Shown here: piece after piece, positions 7,335-15,548 of the stretch
Layout: each line of letters begins with the position of its first letter
How positions within the stretch are numbered: the stretch's first letter is position 1
NCBI GenBank assembly: GCA_028864885.1
Contig: JAGWLR010000028.1
Location: forward strand, 1 to 37,447
Source: Burkholderiales bacterium
GTDB lineage: Bacteria > Pseudomonadota > Gammaproteobacteria > Burkholderiales > Burkholderiaceae_C
Length of the DNA: 37,447 bases
Direction of reading: 5' to 3'
The notes under the pieces: generated by a model
Databases searched by the model: none
What the model saw: only the letters and a program-made list of their open reading frames with translations
What the model was told of the DNA's origin: nothing
Translations under genes and position numbers: made by a program

Positions 7335-8068
7335 TCGGCCAGAACGTAGCGCCAAAGAGAACGATGATAGGACCAATTTTTTGGAGGCGGGAGATCAATC
7401 ACCCCCCCCAAATGAGCTTCGAATTGCTTTCTGGGCCACGGGCGCGCGCCCATTGAGGCCAAGTGCCGTGTTTCCTGCTGGCAATCAATCAGCTCGATCT
7501 GATTGTCGAGGCAAAAGCATACAAGCGCAGCCAACGCGATCTTCGAGGCGTCGGTCTCCCACGCGAACATCGACTCACCGAAAAACATGCGTCCCAGGTT
7601 GACACCATAAAGGCCGCCCACCAGTTGCCCGTTTCGCCACGTTTCAAACGAATGGACCGCGCCTCTCTGGTGCCAGGCTTGGTAAGTGTTTTGGATGTCG
7701 TCCACGATCCATGTGCCAGACTGACCCTCTCGCTCCGTCTGCGCGCAAGCCTGTATCACGACGTCGCAGCGATGGTCGACACGGATCTCGCATGTTGGAT
7801 CGTCTCTGAATTTGCGCAGCGTTTTACGCAGGGATCGAGAGACCTTCAGCTCGGCCGTGGGCAGGACCATGCGAGGATCGGTGGACCACCAAAGGACCGG
7901 CTGACCTGGGCTGAACCACGGAAAGATGCCCCTTCGATAGGCCTGCTCAAGACGCTTGACGCTCAAGCCCTGACTGGCAGCGAGCAAGCCAGGTGCCTCC
8001 GTTCCCGGGCCGAGAGCCTCACGAGTAGGAGGAAAGGGGGCATCAGTCTCCAGCCAGGGGATCATCAT
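7331..8068 (-). CDS. aat: Leucyl/phenylalanyl-tRNA-protein transferase
   Basis: Aat transfers Leu or Phe to proteins with N-terminal Lys or Arg, feeding ClpAP degradation. The 245-residue sequence shows the family pattern: [38 protein letters not shown] and the F-F-G-E-S-M-F signature. Either ATG 8068 or the adjacent 8065 could start it. An intrinsic terminator ends 25 bases upstream of the ATG, so no separate promoter fits between; transcription must read through that hairpin from the phasin side. Confidence 0.93.
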   Translation of the reverse strand: MMIPWLETDAPFPPTREALGPGTEAPGLLAASQGLSVKRLEQAYRRGIFPWFSPGQPVLWWSTDPRMVLPTAELKVSRSLRKTLRKFRDDPTCEIRVDHRCDVVIQACAQTEREGQSGTWIVDDIQNTYQAWHQRGAVHSFETWRNGQLVGGLYGVNLGRMFFGESMFAWETDASKIALAALVCFCLDNQIELIDCQQETRHLASMGARPWPRKQFEAHLGGVIDLPPPKNWSYHRSLWRYVLAE

Positions 8069-8092
8069 GGTGAAAGCAATGAAACCAAAAAA

Positions 8093-8118
8093 AAGCCCGA
8101 TGGCGAGCCATCGGGCTT
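8093..8118 (-). terminator. Intrinsic terminator after phasin, just before aat
   Basis: AAGCCCGATGG and CCATCGGGCTT form a perfect 11-base stem with a CGAG loop. On the minus strand it is followed by eight T. Confidence 0.9.
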
Positions 8119-8212
8119 AAAGGTACCTTAGAAAAGGTTCAAGAGGTACCGAGGAGACAACCTTTCAGGGAGTACCGCTTGTTCAAGGCGGTCACTCTCA
8201 GATTCGGTTCAA

Positions 8213-8277
8213 GGGGCAAAGTTCAGTCGTTTGAGTTGATTTCTTGCAAAGTTCTGTATCAAACGAATGGTTGCCCC
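8213..8277 (-). other. Nested inverted repeats in the phasin 3' untranslated region
   Basis: An outer 7-base pair (GGGGCAA at 8213-8219 with TTGCCCC at 8271-8277) encloses an inner perfect 8-base pair (TCGTTTGA at 8227-8234 with TCAAACGA at 8259-8266). The structure lies between the phasin stop and its terminator and has no T tract. Its function is unknown. Confidence 0.5.
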
Positions 8278-8292
8278 TCTTGCCTCGACGAC

Positions 8293-8847
8293 TTAGGCGG
8301 CCTTGCGAGGAGCCTTGGTTGCAGATTGGGTGGCCTTCACAGCGGTGTTGGTGATGGCTTGGAAGTTGGCTTCAGCGACATCAGCAGCTTGCTTGGCAGC
8401 CTTTTGCACGGTGTCAAAAGCGTTGTTGGCAGCGGCCACAGCAGATTTCACCATCACGACGGCGTTTTCAGTGCCGGCAGGTGCGTTTTTCACAGCGTTG
8501 TCAACCACAGACATGAACTTCTTCTGGGCTTCGGCGATTTGCGATTCAGCCAGCTTGCTCACTTCGGTGCTGGTGCTCGAAGCGATGTCGTACAGGTGAC
8601 GGCTGTAAGCAGCGGCCTTCTCAGCGGAAGGTTGCAGCAGGCTGGTTTGCAGGGCCAGCAACTCTTGAGCGTCTTTCACAGCCAGCACAGCCTTGGTGTG
8701 CTCAGCCACTTCGTCCATCGTGGTCTTGGCGACTTGCAGGTTCAGTTCCAGAACCTTTTCCACGCCTTCAAATGCCTTTTGGCCCAGGTCGAACAGGGTG
8801 GCGACGTTGGCTTTGTGGTTGGCCAGCAGTTGTTCAGCGGTCAGCAT
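8293..8847 (-). CDS. Phasin family protein
   Basis: Phasins coat polyhydroxyalkanoate granules. Started at ATG 8847 (M-L-T-A-E-Q-L-L) the protein is 184 residues, typical for the family, with GGAG upstream; the longer open frame is not phasin-like. It is low-complexity, almost wholly helical and rich in Ala, Lys and Glu, with F-E-G-V-E-K-V-L-E-L-N-L-Q-V near residue 26-40 and a Lys/Ala tail (K-A-P-R-K-A-A). It has its own sigma-70 promoter flanked by TGC-N3-GCA repeats, which resemble PhaR operators. It implies PHA storage in this organism, though no PHA synthase gene is in the window. Confidence 0.9.
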   Translation of the reverse strand: MLTAEQLLANHKANVATLFDLGQKAFEGVEKVLELNLQVAKTTMDEVAEHTKAVLAVKDAQELLALQTSLLQPSAEKAAAYSRHLYDIASSTSTEVSKLAESQIAEAQKKFMSVVDNAVKNAPAGTENAVVMVKSAVAAANNAFDTVQKAAKQAADVAEANFQAITNTAVKATQSATKAPRKAA

Positions 8848-8880
8848 GTCGGATCTCCGTTGGGTGTTGATTGGGTTGTG

Positions 8881-8891
8881 TTGCACTGCAA
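8881..8891. promoter_or_regulatory. TGC-N3-GCA palindrome downstream of the phasin promoter
   Basis: TTGCACTGCAA lies right after the predicted start. It fits the CTGC-N3-GCAG type of site reported for PhaR repressors, as I recall that literature. Confidence 0.55.
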
Positions 8892-8901
8892 CATGAGTCG
8901 T

Positions 8902-8929
8902 AGTATAGGCCGAACGCGGATTAATGCAA
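8902..8929 (-). promoter_or_regulatory. Sigma-70 promoter of the phasin gene
   Basis: On the minus strand TTGCAT (8924-8929), a 16-base spacer and TATACT (8902-8907). The start would be near 8895, about 48 bases before the ATG. Confidence 0.75.
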
Positions 8930-8938
8930 GAGGGTTTT

Positions 8939-8949
8939 GTGCAGTGCAG
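8939..8949. promoter_or_regulatory. TGC-N3-GCA palindrome upstream of the phasin promoter
   Basis: GTGCAGTGCAG lies about 10 bases upstream of the -35 box. Together with the site at 8881-8891 it brackets the promoter, about 58 bases apart. Confidence 0.5.
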
Positions 8950-9089
8950 CAAAACCGTTGCACAAGTGTCAAAAACTTGACGATTGCTCGTGTCGCGTCA
9001 CCGCTCGGCTGCTGGGGTAGCCATCGGCAACGGCCATCGCCTACACTTGTGCGTTCTAAAGAATTTTCACAACTTGTGATCACATCATC

Positions 9090-9626
9090 ATGAGCCTGCT
9101 GCAAGTCAAAGCTGGCGCCAAGGCGCCTGACGTGTTCAACGTCGTCATCGAAATCCCCGCCAACGCCGATCCGATCAAGTACGAGATCGATCATGAAACC
9201 GGCGCTGTGTTTGTGGACCGTTTCATGGGGACCTCCATGCACTACCCATGCAACTATGGGTACGTGCCGCAAACCATTGCAGCAGACGGTGACCCCGTCG
9301 ACGTACTGGTGGTCACTCCTTTCCCACTGCAGCCCGGCGTGGTGATTCCTTGCCGTCCACTGGGGATCCTGAAGATGGAAGATGAGGCGGGCGGCGACTC
9401 CAAGCTGGTTGCTGTGCCTACCGAAAAAATCTGCCCGATGTACAAGGCTATCCAGAAGATGGAGGATCTGCCTGAGTTGCTGGTCAACCAGATCAAGCAT
9501 TTCTTCGAGCACTACAAGGATCTGGAGCCCGGCAAGTGGGTCAAGGTCGTGGGCTGGGATGGCATCGAAGCCGCCAAAGCCGAGGTCACTGGCGGCTTGG
9601 CTGCCTATGCCAAGGATCACGCCTGA
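9090..9626 (+). CDS. ppa: Inorganic pyrophosphatase (family I)
   Basis: Hydrolyses pyrophosphate to two phosphates in the cytoplasm. The protein is 178 residues, normal for bacterial family I. The active-site signature [10 protein letters not shown] is at residues 66-75, with upstream metal and substrate residues in Y-E-I-D-H-E-T-G and [11 protein letters not shown]. It is a single-gene unit divergent from the phasin gene and ends in a strong intrinsic terminator. Confidence 0.97.
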   Translation: MSLLQVKAGAKAPDVFNVVIEIPANADPIKYEIDHETGAVFVDRFMGTSMHYPCNYGYVPQTIAADGDPVDVLVVTPFPLQPGVVIPCRPLGILKMEDEAGGDSKLVAVPTEKICPMYKAIQKMEDLPELLVNQIKHFFEHYKDLEPGKWVKVVGWDGIEAAKAEVTGGLAAYAKDHA

Positions 9627-9663
9627 TTGGTGTTGGTTTTTTAAATTCCAACCCAAGCGCAAC

Positions 9664-9691
9664 AAAGCCACCGGATGCCCGGTGGCTTTTT
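9664..9691 (+). terminator. Intrinsic terminator of ppa
   Basis: AAAGCCACCGG (9664-9674), loop ATGC, CCGGTGGCTTT and further T. It lies between the convergent ppa and aminotransferase genes and may serve both. Confidence 0.9.
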
Positions 9692-9695
9692 GCTT

Positions 9696-11006
9696 TCAGG
9701 TCAGACGTCTCAGGGCGTTCGACAGGATCTGCCCCATTTCGTGGATTTGCTGTCGCTCAATGATGAGTGGAGGAGACAGGGCGATCGTGTCCCCAGTGGT
9801 TCGCACCAGCAGGCCGGCCTCCCAGCATGACAGGTAGACTTCAAAAGCCCGGCTACCCACCGGTGCCCCCATGCGAGGGGCCAACTCGATGGCGCCAACC
9901 AGACCCGTGTTGCGAATGTCGATCACGAACGGCAAGTCGGCCAGCGAGTGGAGCATGTCTTCCCAATCCGGGCTCATTGAGCTGGCACGGGAGAAGAGAT
10001 TTTCCTCTTCATAAGTGTCTAGCGTCGCCAAGGCTGCTGCGCATGCCAGTGGGTGGGCCGAGTAGGTGTAGCCGTGCGGAAGCTCAATGCCGTGGGGCGT
10101 TGCCCGGATGATGGTTTGATGGATCGTTTGGTGGCAGGCCACAGCGCCCATCGGGACGCAGCCATTTGTGATGCCTTTGGCCATCGTCATCAGATCTGGG
10201 GTGACTTCGTAGTGCTGCGCCGCAAAGGGGGCGCCCAATCGACCGAACCCGGTGATGACCTCGTCGAAGATCAGCACAATGCCATGCTGCGAGCAGATTT
10301 GTCGTAGGCGCTGCAGGTACCCTTGAGGTGGCATCAGGGCTCCGGTCGAGCCAGCCACTGGCTCCACGATGACCGCCGCAATGGTGGAGGCATCGTGGAG
10401 GCTGATCAGACGTTCCAGGTCGTCGGCCAGTTCTGCGCCGTGTTCCGGTTGACCCCGCGAGAAGGCATTGCGACCCAAATCGTGCGTATGGCGAAGGTGG
10501 TCTACACCAGCCATCTGACTGCCAAACCACTTGCGGTTGGGGCCCATGCCACCGACCGCGGTGCCCCCAAAGTTCACGCCGTGGTAGCCGCGTTCCCGTC
10601 CAATCAACCTAGTGCGATGTGCCTCTCCGTTGGCGCGATGGTAGGCCAGAGCGATCTTCAAGGCAGACTCAACCGCCTCTGATCCGGATGTGGTGAAAAA
10701 CACATGCTTCAGCGTCGGTGGCAAGTGTTGGGTCAAGCGTTCAGCCAGCCTGAATGCATCGGCGTGGGCCATCTGAAAAGGCGGGGCATAGTCCATTTTG
10801 GCCGCTTGGGCGGCAATGGCTTGCGTGATCCGCGGGCGAGCGTGCCCCGCGTTCACGCACCACAATCCGGCCGTGCCATCCAGAATGCGCCGCCCCTCAG
10901 GGGTCCAATAATGCATACCCTCAGCCCGCTCAAGCATGCGTGGGGACCGCTTGAAAGCCTGGTTGGAGGTAAAGGGCATCCAGTAGGCGTCTAGGTTGAG
11001 GGGCAT
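9696..11006 (-). CDS. Class III aminotransferase, omega-amino acid:pyruvate type
   Basis: A 436-residue PLP-dependent enzyme. Class III hallmarks are N-terminal W-M-P-F-T, G-L-W-C-V-N-A-G-H, the T-S-G-S-E-A-V-E-S-A phosphate-binding segment, I-F-D-E-V-I-T-G-F-G-R-L-G, and the PLP lysine in T-M-A-K-G-I-T-N-G. The W-M-P-F-T/N start and overall pattern best fit beta-alanine or omega-amino acid:pyruvate aminotransferases; the real amine donor is not determinable. CGGAG eight bases upstream of the ATG is a good ribosome site. It is divergent from aceA, sharing a 161-base intergenic region with a perfect 14-base palindrome. Confidence 0.9.
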   Translation of the reverse strand: MPLNLDAYWMPFTSNQAFKRSPRMLERAEGMHYWTPEGRRILDGTAGLWCVNAGHARPRITQAIAAQAAKMDYAPPFQMAHADAFRLAERLTQHLPPTLKHVFFTTSGSEAVESALKIALAYHRANGEAHRTRLIGRERGYHGVNFGGTAVGGMGPNRKWFGSQMAGVDHLRHTHDLGRNAFSRGQPEHGAELADDLERLISLHDASTIAAVIVEPVAGSTGALMPPQGYLQRLRQICSQHGIVLIFDEVITGFGRLGAPFAAQHYEVTPDLMTMAKGITNGCVPMGAVACHQTIHQTIIRATPHGIELPHGYTYSAHPLACAAALATLDTYEEENLFSRASSMSPDWEDMLHSLADLPFVIDIRNTGLVGAIELAPRMGAPVGSRAFEVYLSCWEAGLLVRTTGDTIALSPPLIIERQQIHEMGQILSNALRRLT

Positions 11007-11072
11007 GGCTGGGCTCCGCGAGGATGTATGGACGTGATGTTCTACCGGAACGCCCCGTGTTTGAAGGGTTAA

Positions 11073-11086
11073 GTCTTATATAAGAC
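11073..11086. promoter_or_regulatory. Perfect 14-base palindrome upstream of aceA
   Basis: GTCTTATATAAGAC is its own reverse complement. It lies about 50 bases upstream of the predicted aceA start and 67 bases from the divergent aminotransferase ATG. A second inverted repeat, CCGTGTTT at 11055-11062 and AAACACGG at 11110-11117, flanks it. The binding protein is not identified. Confidence 0.7.
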
Positions 11087-11094
11087 ACAAGTCT

Positions 11095-11123
11095 TTGGCA
11101 TTTCGGTAGAAACACGGTAGACT
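11095..11123 (+). promoter_or_regulatory. Sigma-70 promoter of aceA
   Basis: TTGGCA (11095-11100), a 17-base spacer and TAGACT (11118-11123). The start would be near 11130, leaving a leader of about 38 bases that ends with GGAGA before the ATG. Confidence 0.65.
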
Positions 11124-11167
11124 TACGGGTTTTCTAGTACCTCCCACTAACCCCCTCGGAGATCGTC

Positions 11168-12484
11168 ATGACGAAACTCACCCGTGAACAGCAAATCGCT
11201 GCCCTGGAAAAAGACTGGGCCGAAAACCCTCGCTGGAAAGGCGTTAAGCGCGGCTACTCCGCTGCTGACGTTGTCCGTCTGCGCGGTAGCCTGCAGCCCG
11301 AGTACACCTTGGCCAAGAACGGCGCTGAAAAGCTGTGGGCGAAGGTCAACGGCGGTGCCAAGAAGGGTTATGTGAACGCTTTCGGTGCTATCACCGCCGG
11401 TCAAGCCATGCAACAAGCCAAGGCTGGCCTGGAAGCTGTGTACCTGTCGGGTTGGCAAGTTGCTGCTGACGGCAACACGTCTGAAACCATGTACCCCGAC
11501 CAGTCGCTGTACGCTTACGACTCCGTGCCTACCATGGTTCGTCGTATCAACAACACCTTCAAGCGTGCAGACGAAATCCAATGGTCGCGTGGCATCAACC
11601 CCGGCGACGAAGGCTTTGTGGACTACTTCCTGCCTATCGTTGCTGACGCTGAAGCCGGTTTCGGTGGCGTGTTGAACGCTTTCGAACTGATGAAGAACAT
11701 GATCGCTGCAGGCGCTGCTGGCGTTCACTTCGAAGACCAACTGGCTGCCGTGAAGAAGTGCGGTCACATGGGCGGTAAGGTTCTGGTTCCCACCCGTGAA
11801 GCCGTTGAAAAGCTGATCGCTGCTCGTTTCGCTGCTGACGTGATGGGCGTGTCCACTATCGTTCTGGCTCGTACCGATGCTGAAGCCGCTAACCTGCTGA
11901 CTTCTGACTACGACGAAAACGACAAGCCCTTCCTGACTGGCGAACGCACTCAAGAAGGTTTCTATCGCGTGAAGAACGGCCTGGAGCAATCCATCAGCCG
12001 CGGCGTGGCTTACGCTCCTTACGCTGACTTGGTGTGGTGTGAAACTGGCGTGCCTGACATCGGCTTCGCCCGTGAATTCGCTCAAGCCGTGCACGCTGCT
12101 TGCCCTGGCAAGCTGCTGTCGTACAACTGCTCGCCTTCCTTCAACTGGAAGAAGAACCTGGACGACAAGCAAATTGCTTCGTTCCAAGACGACCTGTCGG
12201 CTCTGGGCTACAAGTACCAGTTCATCACCCTGGCTGGTATCCATATCAACTGGTTCAACACCTTCCAGTTCGCCCACGCTTACGCCCGCGGCGAAGGCAT
12301 GAAGCACTACACCAACATGGTGCAAGAGCCCGAATTCGCAGCTCGCGAAAAGGGTTACACCTTCGTGTCGCACCAACAAGAAGTGGGTGCTGGCTACTTC
12401 GACGACGTGACCACCGTGATCCAAGGTGGTTCGTCTTCCGTGAAGGCCCTGACTGGCTCGACCGAAGAAGAACAATTCCACTGA
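11168..12484 (+). CDS. aceA: Isocitrate lyase
   Basis: Cleaves isocitrate to glyoxylate and succinate, the first step of the glyoxylate bypass needed on acetate or fatty acids and during PHA use. The protein is 438 residues, close to the E. coli enzyme. The catalytic signature K-K-C-G-H-M-G-G is present with Cys198, along with [13 protein letters not shown] and the C-S-P-S-F-N-W segment. Codon use is strongly biased (Gly GGC/GGT, Leu CTG, Ala GCT, Arg CGT) more than neighbouring genes, the mark of very high expression. It has its own promoter and terminator. Malate synthase is not in the window. Confidence 0.97.
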   Translation: MTKLTREQQIAALEKDWAENPRWKGVKRGYSAADVVRLRGSLQPEYTLAKNGAEKLWAKVNGGAKKGYVNAFGAITAGQAMQQAKAGLEAVYLSGWQVAADGNTSETMYPDQSLYAYDSVPTMVRRINNTFKRADEIQWSRGINPGDEGFVDYFLPIVADAEAGFGGVLNAFELMKNMIAAGAAGVHFEDQLAAVKKCGHMGGKVLVPTREAVEKLIAARFAADVMGVSTIVLARTDAEAANLLTSDYDENDKPFLTGERTQEGFYRVKNGLEQSISRGVAYAPYADLVWCETGVPDIGFAREFAQAVHAACPGKLLSYNCSPSFNWKKNLDDKQIASFQDDLSALGYKYQFITLAGIHINWFNTFQFAHAYARGEGMKHYTNMVQEPEFAAREKGYTFVSHQQEVGAGYFDDVTTVIQGGSSSVKALTGSTEEEQFH

Positions 12485-12534
12485 TCTGTTGCCTGAGGTT
12501 CGCTTCGGCGGGCCTCAAGCCAGAAATGGAATGC

Positions 12535-12566
12535 AAAACCCGATGCCGAAAGGCGTCGGGTTTTTT
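12535..12566 (+). terminator. Intrinsic terminator of aceA
   Basis: AAAACCCGATGCC pairs with GGCGTCGGGTTTT (one G-T pair) around a GAAA tetraloop and ends in six T. Confidence 0.92.
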
Positions 12567-12576
12567 ATTGTCAGGC

Positions 12577-12582
12577 TACAAT
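12577..12582 (+). promoter_or_regulatory. Probable -10 box of the thrS transcript
   Basis: TACAAT is a good -10 box, but no matching -35 is seen at normal spacing (the position falls in the aceA terminator). A start near 12589 would place all thrS leader elements in the transcript. Confidence 0.45.
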
Positions 12583-12593
12583 CCCAAGATGTG

Positions 12594-12613
12594 CTGACAT
12601 CGCTATGTGTCAG
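12594..12613 (+). other. Hairpin near the 5' end of the thrS leader RNA
   Basis: CTGACA and TGTCAG form a perfect 6-base stem around an 8-base loop that contains an ATG (12605). It may act as a 5' pause hairpin or RNA stabiliser. Confidence 0.45.
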
Positions 12614-12657
12614 TGGAACGCACACCAAGTAAGGAACGTAGAAAGGCAGTCACGGTT

Positions 12658-12705
12658 ATGACACCGCGAACTTCGACCACCACTTTCACCTCCACCGAGG
12701 TTTAG
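12658..12705 (+). CDS. thrS leader peptide, threonine-rich (MTPRTSTTTFTSTEV)
   Basis: A 15-codon frame with Thr at positions 2, 5, 7, 8, 9, 11 and 13, ending in TAG. It lies 123 bases upstream of thrS and 40 bases before a strong terminator. This is the expected form of an attenuation leader peptide sensing charged tRNA-Thr. GAAAGG at 12641-12646 could be its ribosome site, at the long spacing of 11 bases. An in-frame GTG at 12613 would lengthen it to 31 codons with two more Thr codons. The ATG also overlaps the stop of a short frame at 12605-12661 by ATGA. Confidence 0.75.
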   Translation: MTPRTSTTTFTSTEV

Positions 12706-12771
12706 TCGGCTGGCCGCTGCTTTCGTTTTTCCTGATCTGACCAGAAAGCGCGGCGCCCCCCGCGCTTTTTT
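12693..12771 (+). promoter_or_regulatory. Transcription attenuator of thrS
   Basis: The terminator is AAAGCGCGG (12745-12753) paired with CCGCGCTTT (12760-12768), then T. A competing antiterminator can form between GCCGCTGCTTT (12713-12723) and AAAGCGCGGC (12745-12754), ten pairs with one bulged T. A protector hairpin can form between CCACCGA (12693-12699), at the end of the Thr codons, and TCGGCTGG (12706-12713). A ribosome stalled on the Thr codons would break the protector and favour antitermination. Pairings were found by eye and no energy was calculated. Confidence 0.7.
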
Positions 12772-12827
12772 GTTGCCCGAATGCTTTTGCTTTGGGCGTA
12801 TTCCAAAAAACTCAAGTTGAGACAATC

Positions 12828-14747
12828 ATGATTTCCATTCAATTGCCCGATGGTTCCAAGCGTGAATTTCCGGGCCCCGTGACGGTGGCCGACGTGGCCG
12901 CCTCGATTGGCACGGGATTGGCCAAGGCTGCTTTGGCTGGTCGTGTGGGGCAGGGGGAAGCTGCTCGTCTGGTCGATACCAGTCATCGGATCGATTCGGA
13001 TACCCAGTTGGCCATCATCACCGAGAAGGATGCGGATGGCCTGGACATCATTCGCCATTCGACCGCGCACTTGTTGGCGTATGCAGTGAAAGAGTTGTTC
13101 CCTGAGGCGCAGGTCACCATTGGCCCGACCATTGAAGACGGCTTCTACTACGACTTCGCCTACAAGCGCCCCTTTACGCCGGAAGACTTGGAGGCCATCG
13201 AGAAAAAGATGGCTGAGTTGGCCAAGAAGGACGAGAAGGTTGAGCGTAAGGTGCTGCCTCGTGATCAGGCTGTGTCTTACTTCAAGGGCTTGGGGGAGCA
13301 CTACAAGGCCGAGATCATTGAAAGTATCCCTGCTGATCAGGACGTTTCGCTCTATTCCGAGGGAGCGTTCACCGATCTGTGCCGCGGGCCTCACGTGCCG
13401 AGCACAGGTAAGCTCAAACACTTCAAGTTGATGAAGGTGGCGGGCGCCTACTGGCGGGGCGATCATCGCAATGAGCAGTTGCAGCGAGTGTATGGCACGG
13501 CCTGGACGACCAAAGATGACCTGCAGGCCTATCTGACTCGTCTCGAAGAGGCTGAAAAGCGTGACCATCGCAAGCTGGGGCGTGAGCTCGATTTATTCCA
13601 CATCGACGATCACGCTCCTGGTGTGGTCTTCTGGCACCCGAAGGGGTGGTCGGTGTGGCAGGCGGTGGAGCAGTACATGCGCCAGGTCTACCGTGACAAC
13701 GGGTACCAGGAGGTCAAGGGTCCCCAGATCATCGACAAGACCTTGTGGGAAAAAACAGGTCACTGGGACAAGTACCGTGAAAACATGTTCACGACCGAAT
13801 CGGAAAAGCGTGACTACGCGCTCAAGCCGATGAACTGTCCTGGCCACATCCTGATCTTCAATCAAGGAATCAAGAGCTATCGCGATCTGCCCGTGCGTTA
13901 CGGTGAGTTTGGGCAATGTCACCGCAATGAACCTTCCGGCGGCTTGCACGGCATCATGCGTGTACGCGGCTTTACTCAGGACGATGGCCACGTCTTCTGT
14001 ACCGAAGATCAGATCCTGGCTGAGTGCGTGGCTTTCACGGCCCTGTTGCAGAAGGTGTATCAGGATTTCGGATTCACCGACATCATCTACAAGGTGGCGA
14101 CTCGCCCCGAGCACCGCATTGGCTCGGATGAAGTCTGGGACAAAGCCGAGAGTGCCTTGATGGAGTCATTGCGCGCCACTGGCAGCGAGTTCACGATCGC
14201 GCCGGGGGATGGGGCGTTTTATGGTCCCAAGATCGAGTACACCCTGAAAGACGCCCTCGGACGCCACTGGCAGTGCGGCACGATTCAGGTTGATTTTTCG
14301 ATGCCGCAGCGCCTCGGCGCAGAATACGTGACCGAAACCAGCGACCGCAAGCACCCTGTGATGTTGCACCGCGCGATCCTGGGGTCGCTGGAGCGATTCA
14401 TCGGGATTTTGATCGAGCAACATGCCGGTTCGCTGCCAGTTTGGCTGGCGCCGGTGCAGGCGGTGGTGCTCAACATCACCGATGCGCAGGCTGATTACGC
14501 TCAAGAAATTGCCAAATCACTGCAAAAACAAGGACTTAGGGTCCAGCTCGATTTGCGAAACGAGAAAATCACGTATAAAATCCGTGGGCATTCTTTGCAG
14601 AAGGTGCCTTACTTCATCGTTGTCGGTGACAAAGAGAAGGCCGATGGCACCATCGCCGTGCGCGCCCGAGGGAACCAGAACCTCGGTGTGATGTCGCTCG
14701 AAGATTTCTCCCAGAAGATTTCTCAAGACATCGCCAATAAGGCCTGA
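12828..14747 (+). CDS. thrS: Threonyl-tRNA synthetase
   Basis: Charges tRNA-Thr with threonine. Started at ATG 12828 ([10 protein letters not shown]) it is 639 residues, against 642 in E. coli; the upstream TTG extension is rejected. Domains in order are TGS (about 1-62), the editing domain with H-S-T-A-H-L near 73-78 and C-R-G-P-H near 185, the class II catalytic core from about 245 with [14 protein letters not shown] motif 2 and motif 3 near 525, and the anticodon-binding domain from about 545. It heads the thrS-infC-rpmI-rplT-pheST-ihfA cluster. The leader carries a Thr-rich peptide and a terminator, in contrast to the E. coli gene, which is controlled by an RNA operator bound by ThrRS itself. 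Confidence 0.98.
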   Translation: MISIQLPDGSKREFPGPVTVADVAASIGTGLAKAALAGRVGQGEAARLVDTSHRIDSDTQLAIITEKDADGLDIIRHSTAHLLAYAVKELFPEAQVTIGPTIEDGFYYDFAYKRPFTPEDLEAIEKKMAELAKKDEKVERKVLPRDQAVSYFKGLGEHYKAEIIESIPADQDVSLYSEGAFTDLCRGPHVPSTGKLKHFKLMKVAGAYWRGDHRNEQLQRVYGTAWTTKDDLQAYLTRLEEAEKRDHRKLGRELDLFHIDDHAPGVVFWHPKGWSVWQAVEQYMRQVYRDNGYQEVKGPQIIDKTLWEKTGHWDKYRENMFTTESEKRDYALKPMNCPGHILIFNQGIKSYRDLPVRYGEFGQCHRNEPSGGLHGIMRVRGFTQDDGHVFCTEDQILAECVAFTALLQKVYQDFGFTDIIYKVATRPEHRIGSDEVWDKAESALMESLRATGSEFTIAPGDGAFYGPKIEYTLKDALGRHWQCGTIQVDFSMPQRLGAEYVTETSDRKHPVMLHRAILGSLERFIGILIEQHAGSLPVWLAPVQAVVLNITDAQADYAQEIAKSLQKQGLRVQLDLRNEKITYKIRGHSLQKVPYFIVVGDKEKADGTIAVRARGNQNLGVMSLEDFSQKISQDIANKA

Positions 14748-14753
14748 GGCGGC

Positions 14754-14785
14754 AGCGTGCGTTTCCAGAGTTGGGATCGCACGCT
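14754..14785 (+). other. Stem-loop between thrS and infC
   Basis: AGCGTGCG (14754-14761) pairs perfectly with CGCACGCT (14778-14785), and inner TCC/GGA pairs extend it. It is followed by TTCGTCTT, a weak T tract. It could be a partial terminator, a processing site or part of infC control. Confidence 0.45.
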
Positions 14786-14861
14786 TTCGTCTTGTTACCA
14801 GGGCGCGTGAGTTTGGACTACCGGTGCAGGCCAAGGGGCCTGTGGCCTGAAGGAATTCGAC

Positions 14862-15410
14862 ATCGCTAACTTTTTTGACCGCCGGACGCCCAATGTCGAG
14901 CGTAAGCACCGGCTCAATCGTGAGATCACAGCACCTGAGGTGCGTCTGAACGGGGTTGAGAACGAACCCCTGGGTATCGTCAGCATCCAGGAGGCCTTGC
15001 GCCTGTCTGCAGAGGCTGATGTGGACTTGGTCGAAATCGCGGCTCAGGCGGATCCCCCTGTGTGCCGTCTCATGGATTACGGCAAGTTCAAGTACCAGGA
15101 ACAGAAAAAAGCTCACGATGCCAAGCTGAAGCAAAAGGTCATCGAAGTCAAAGAAGTCAAGTTCCGCCCTGGTACAGATGAAGGCGACTACCAGATCAAG
15201 CTGCGCAATCTGCGACGCTTCCTGGAAGATGGCGACAAGGGCAAGGTGACCCTGCGGTTCCGTGGCCGTGAAATCACCCACCAGGAACTGGGCATGCGGT
15301 TGCTGGAACGTGTACGCGATGATCTGGTCGATTGCTCGATTGTCGAAAACATGCCGAAGTTGGAAGGGCGCCAGATGATCATGGTTCTGGCACCCAAGAA
15401 GAAGAAATAA
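14862..15410 (+). CDS. infC: Translation initiation factor IF-3, AUC start
   Basis: IF-3 binds the 30S subunit and rejects non-standard start codons and wrong tRNAs. Conserved IF-3 sequence begins well upstream of the first ATG/GTG/TTG in frame: [11 protein letters not shown], then [13 protein letters not shown]. There is no usual start codon in that stretch, and AAGGA (14850-14854) sits 7 bases before an ATC at 14862. The start is therefore AUC, giving 182 residues (E. coli 180). E. coli infC uses the similarly rare AUU, which allows IF-3 to repress its own translation. The C-terminal domain ends [17 protein letters not shown]. Confidence 0.9.
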   Translation: MANFFDRRTPNVERKHRLNREITAPEVRLNGVENEPLGIVSIQEALRLSAEADVDLVEIAAQADPPVCRLMDYGKFKYQEQKKAHDAKLKQKVIEVKEVKFRPGTDEGDYQIKLRNLRRFLEDGDKGKVTLRFRGREITHQELGMRLLERVRDDLVDCSIVENMPKLEGRQMIMVLAPKKKK

Positions 15411-15548
15411 CCAATCCGCGCAAGCGGGGCGGTTTGCCAAGGTGGCGGTTTGGTCGCTGCCACCATTGGCTCAAAGTGCCTGTGGGCTATCAAGACACGG
15501 AAGTGGTATCCGTGGCGCCTGGCAGGAACAACTTAGAAGGAGCAGAAC

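Noticed and set aside
11147-12481. A 444-codon open frame antisense to aceA
   Set aside because: It mirrors aceA almost exactly and has no domain pattern. The strong codon bias of aceA removes stop codons from this antisense frame.
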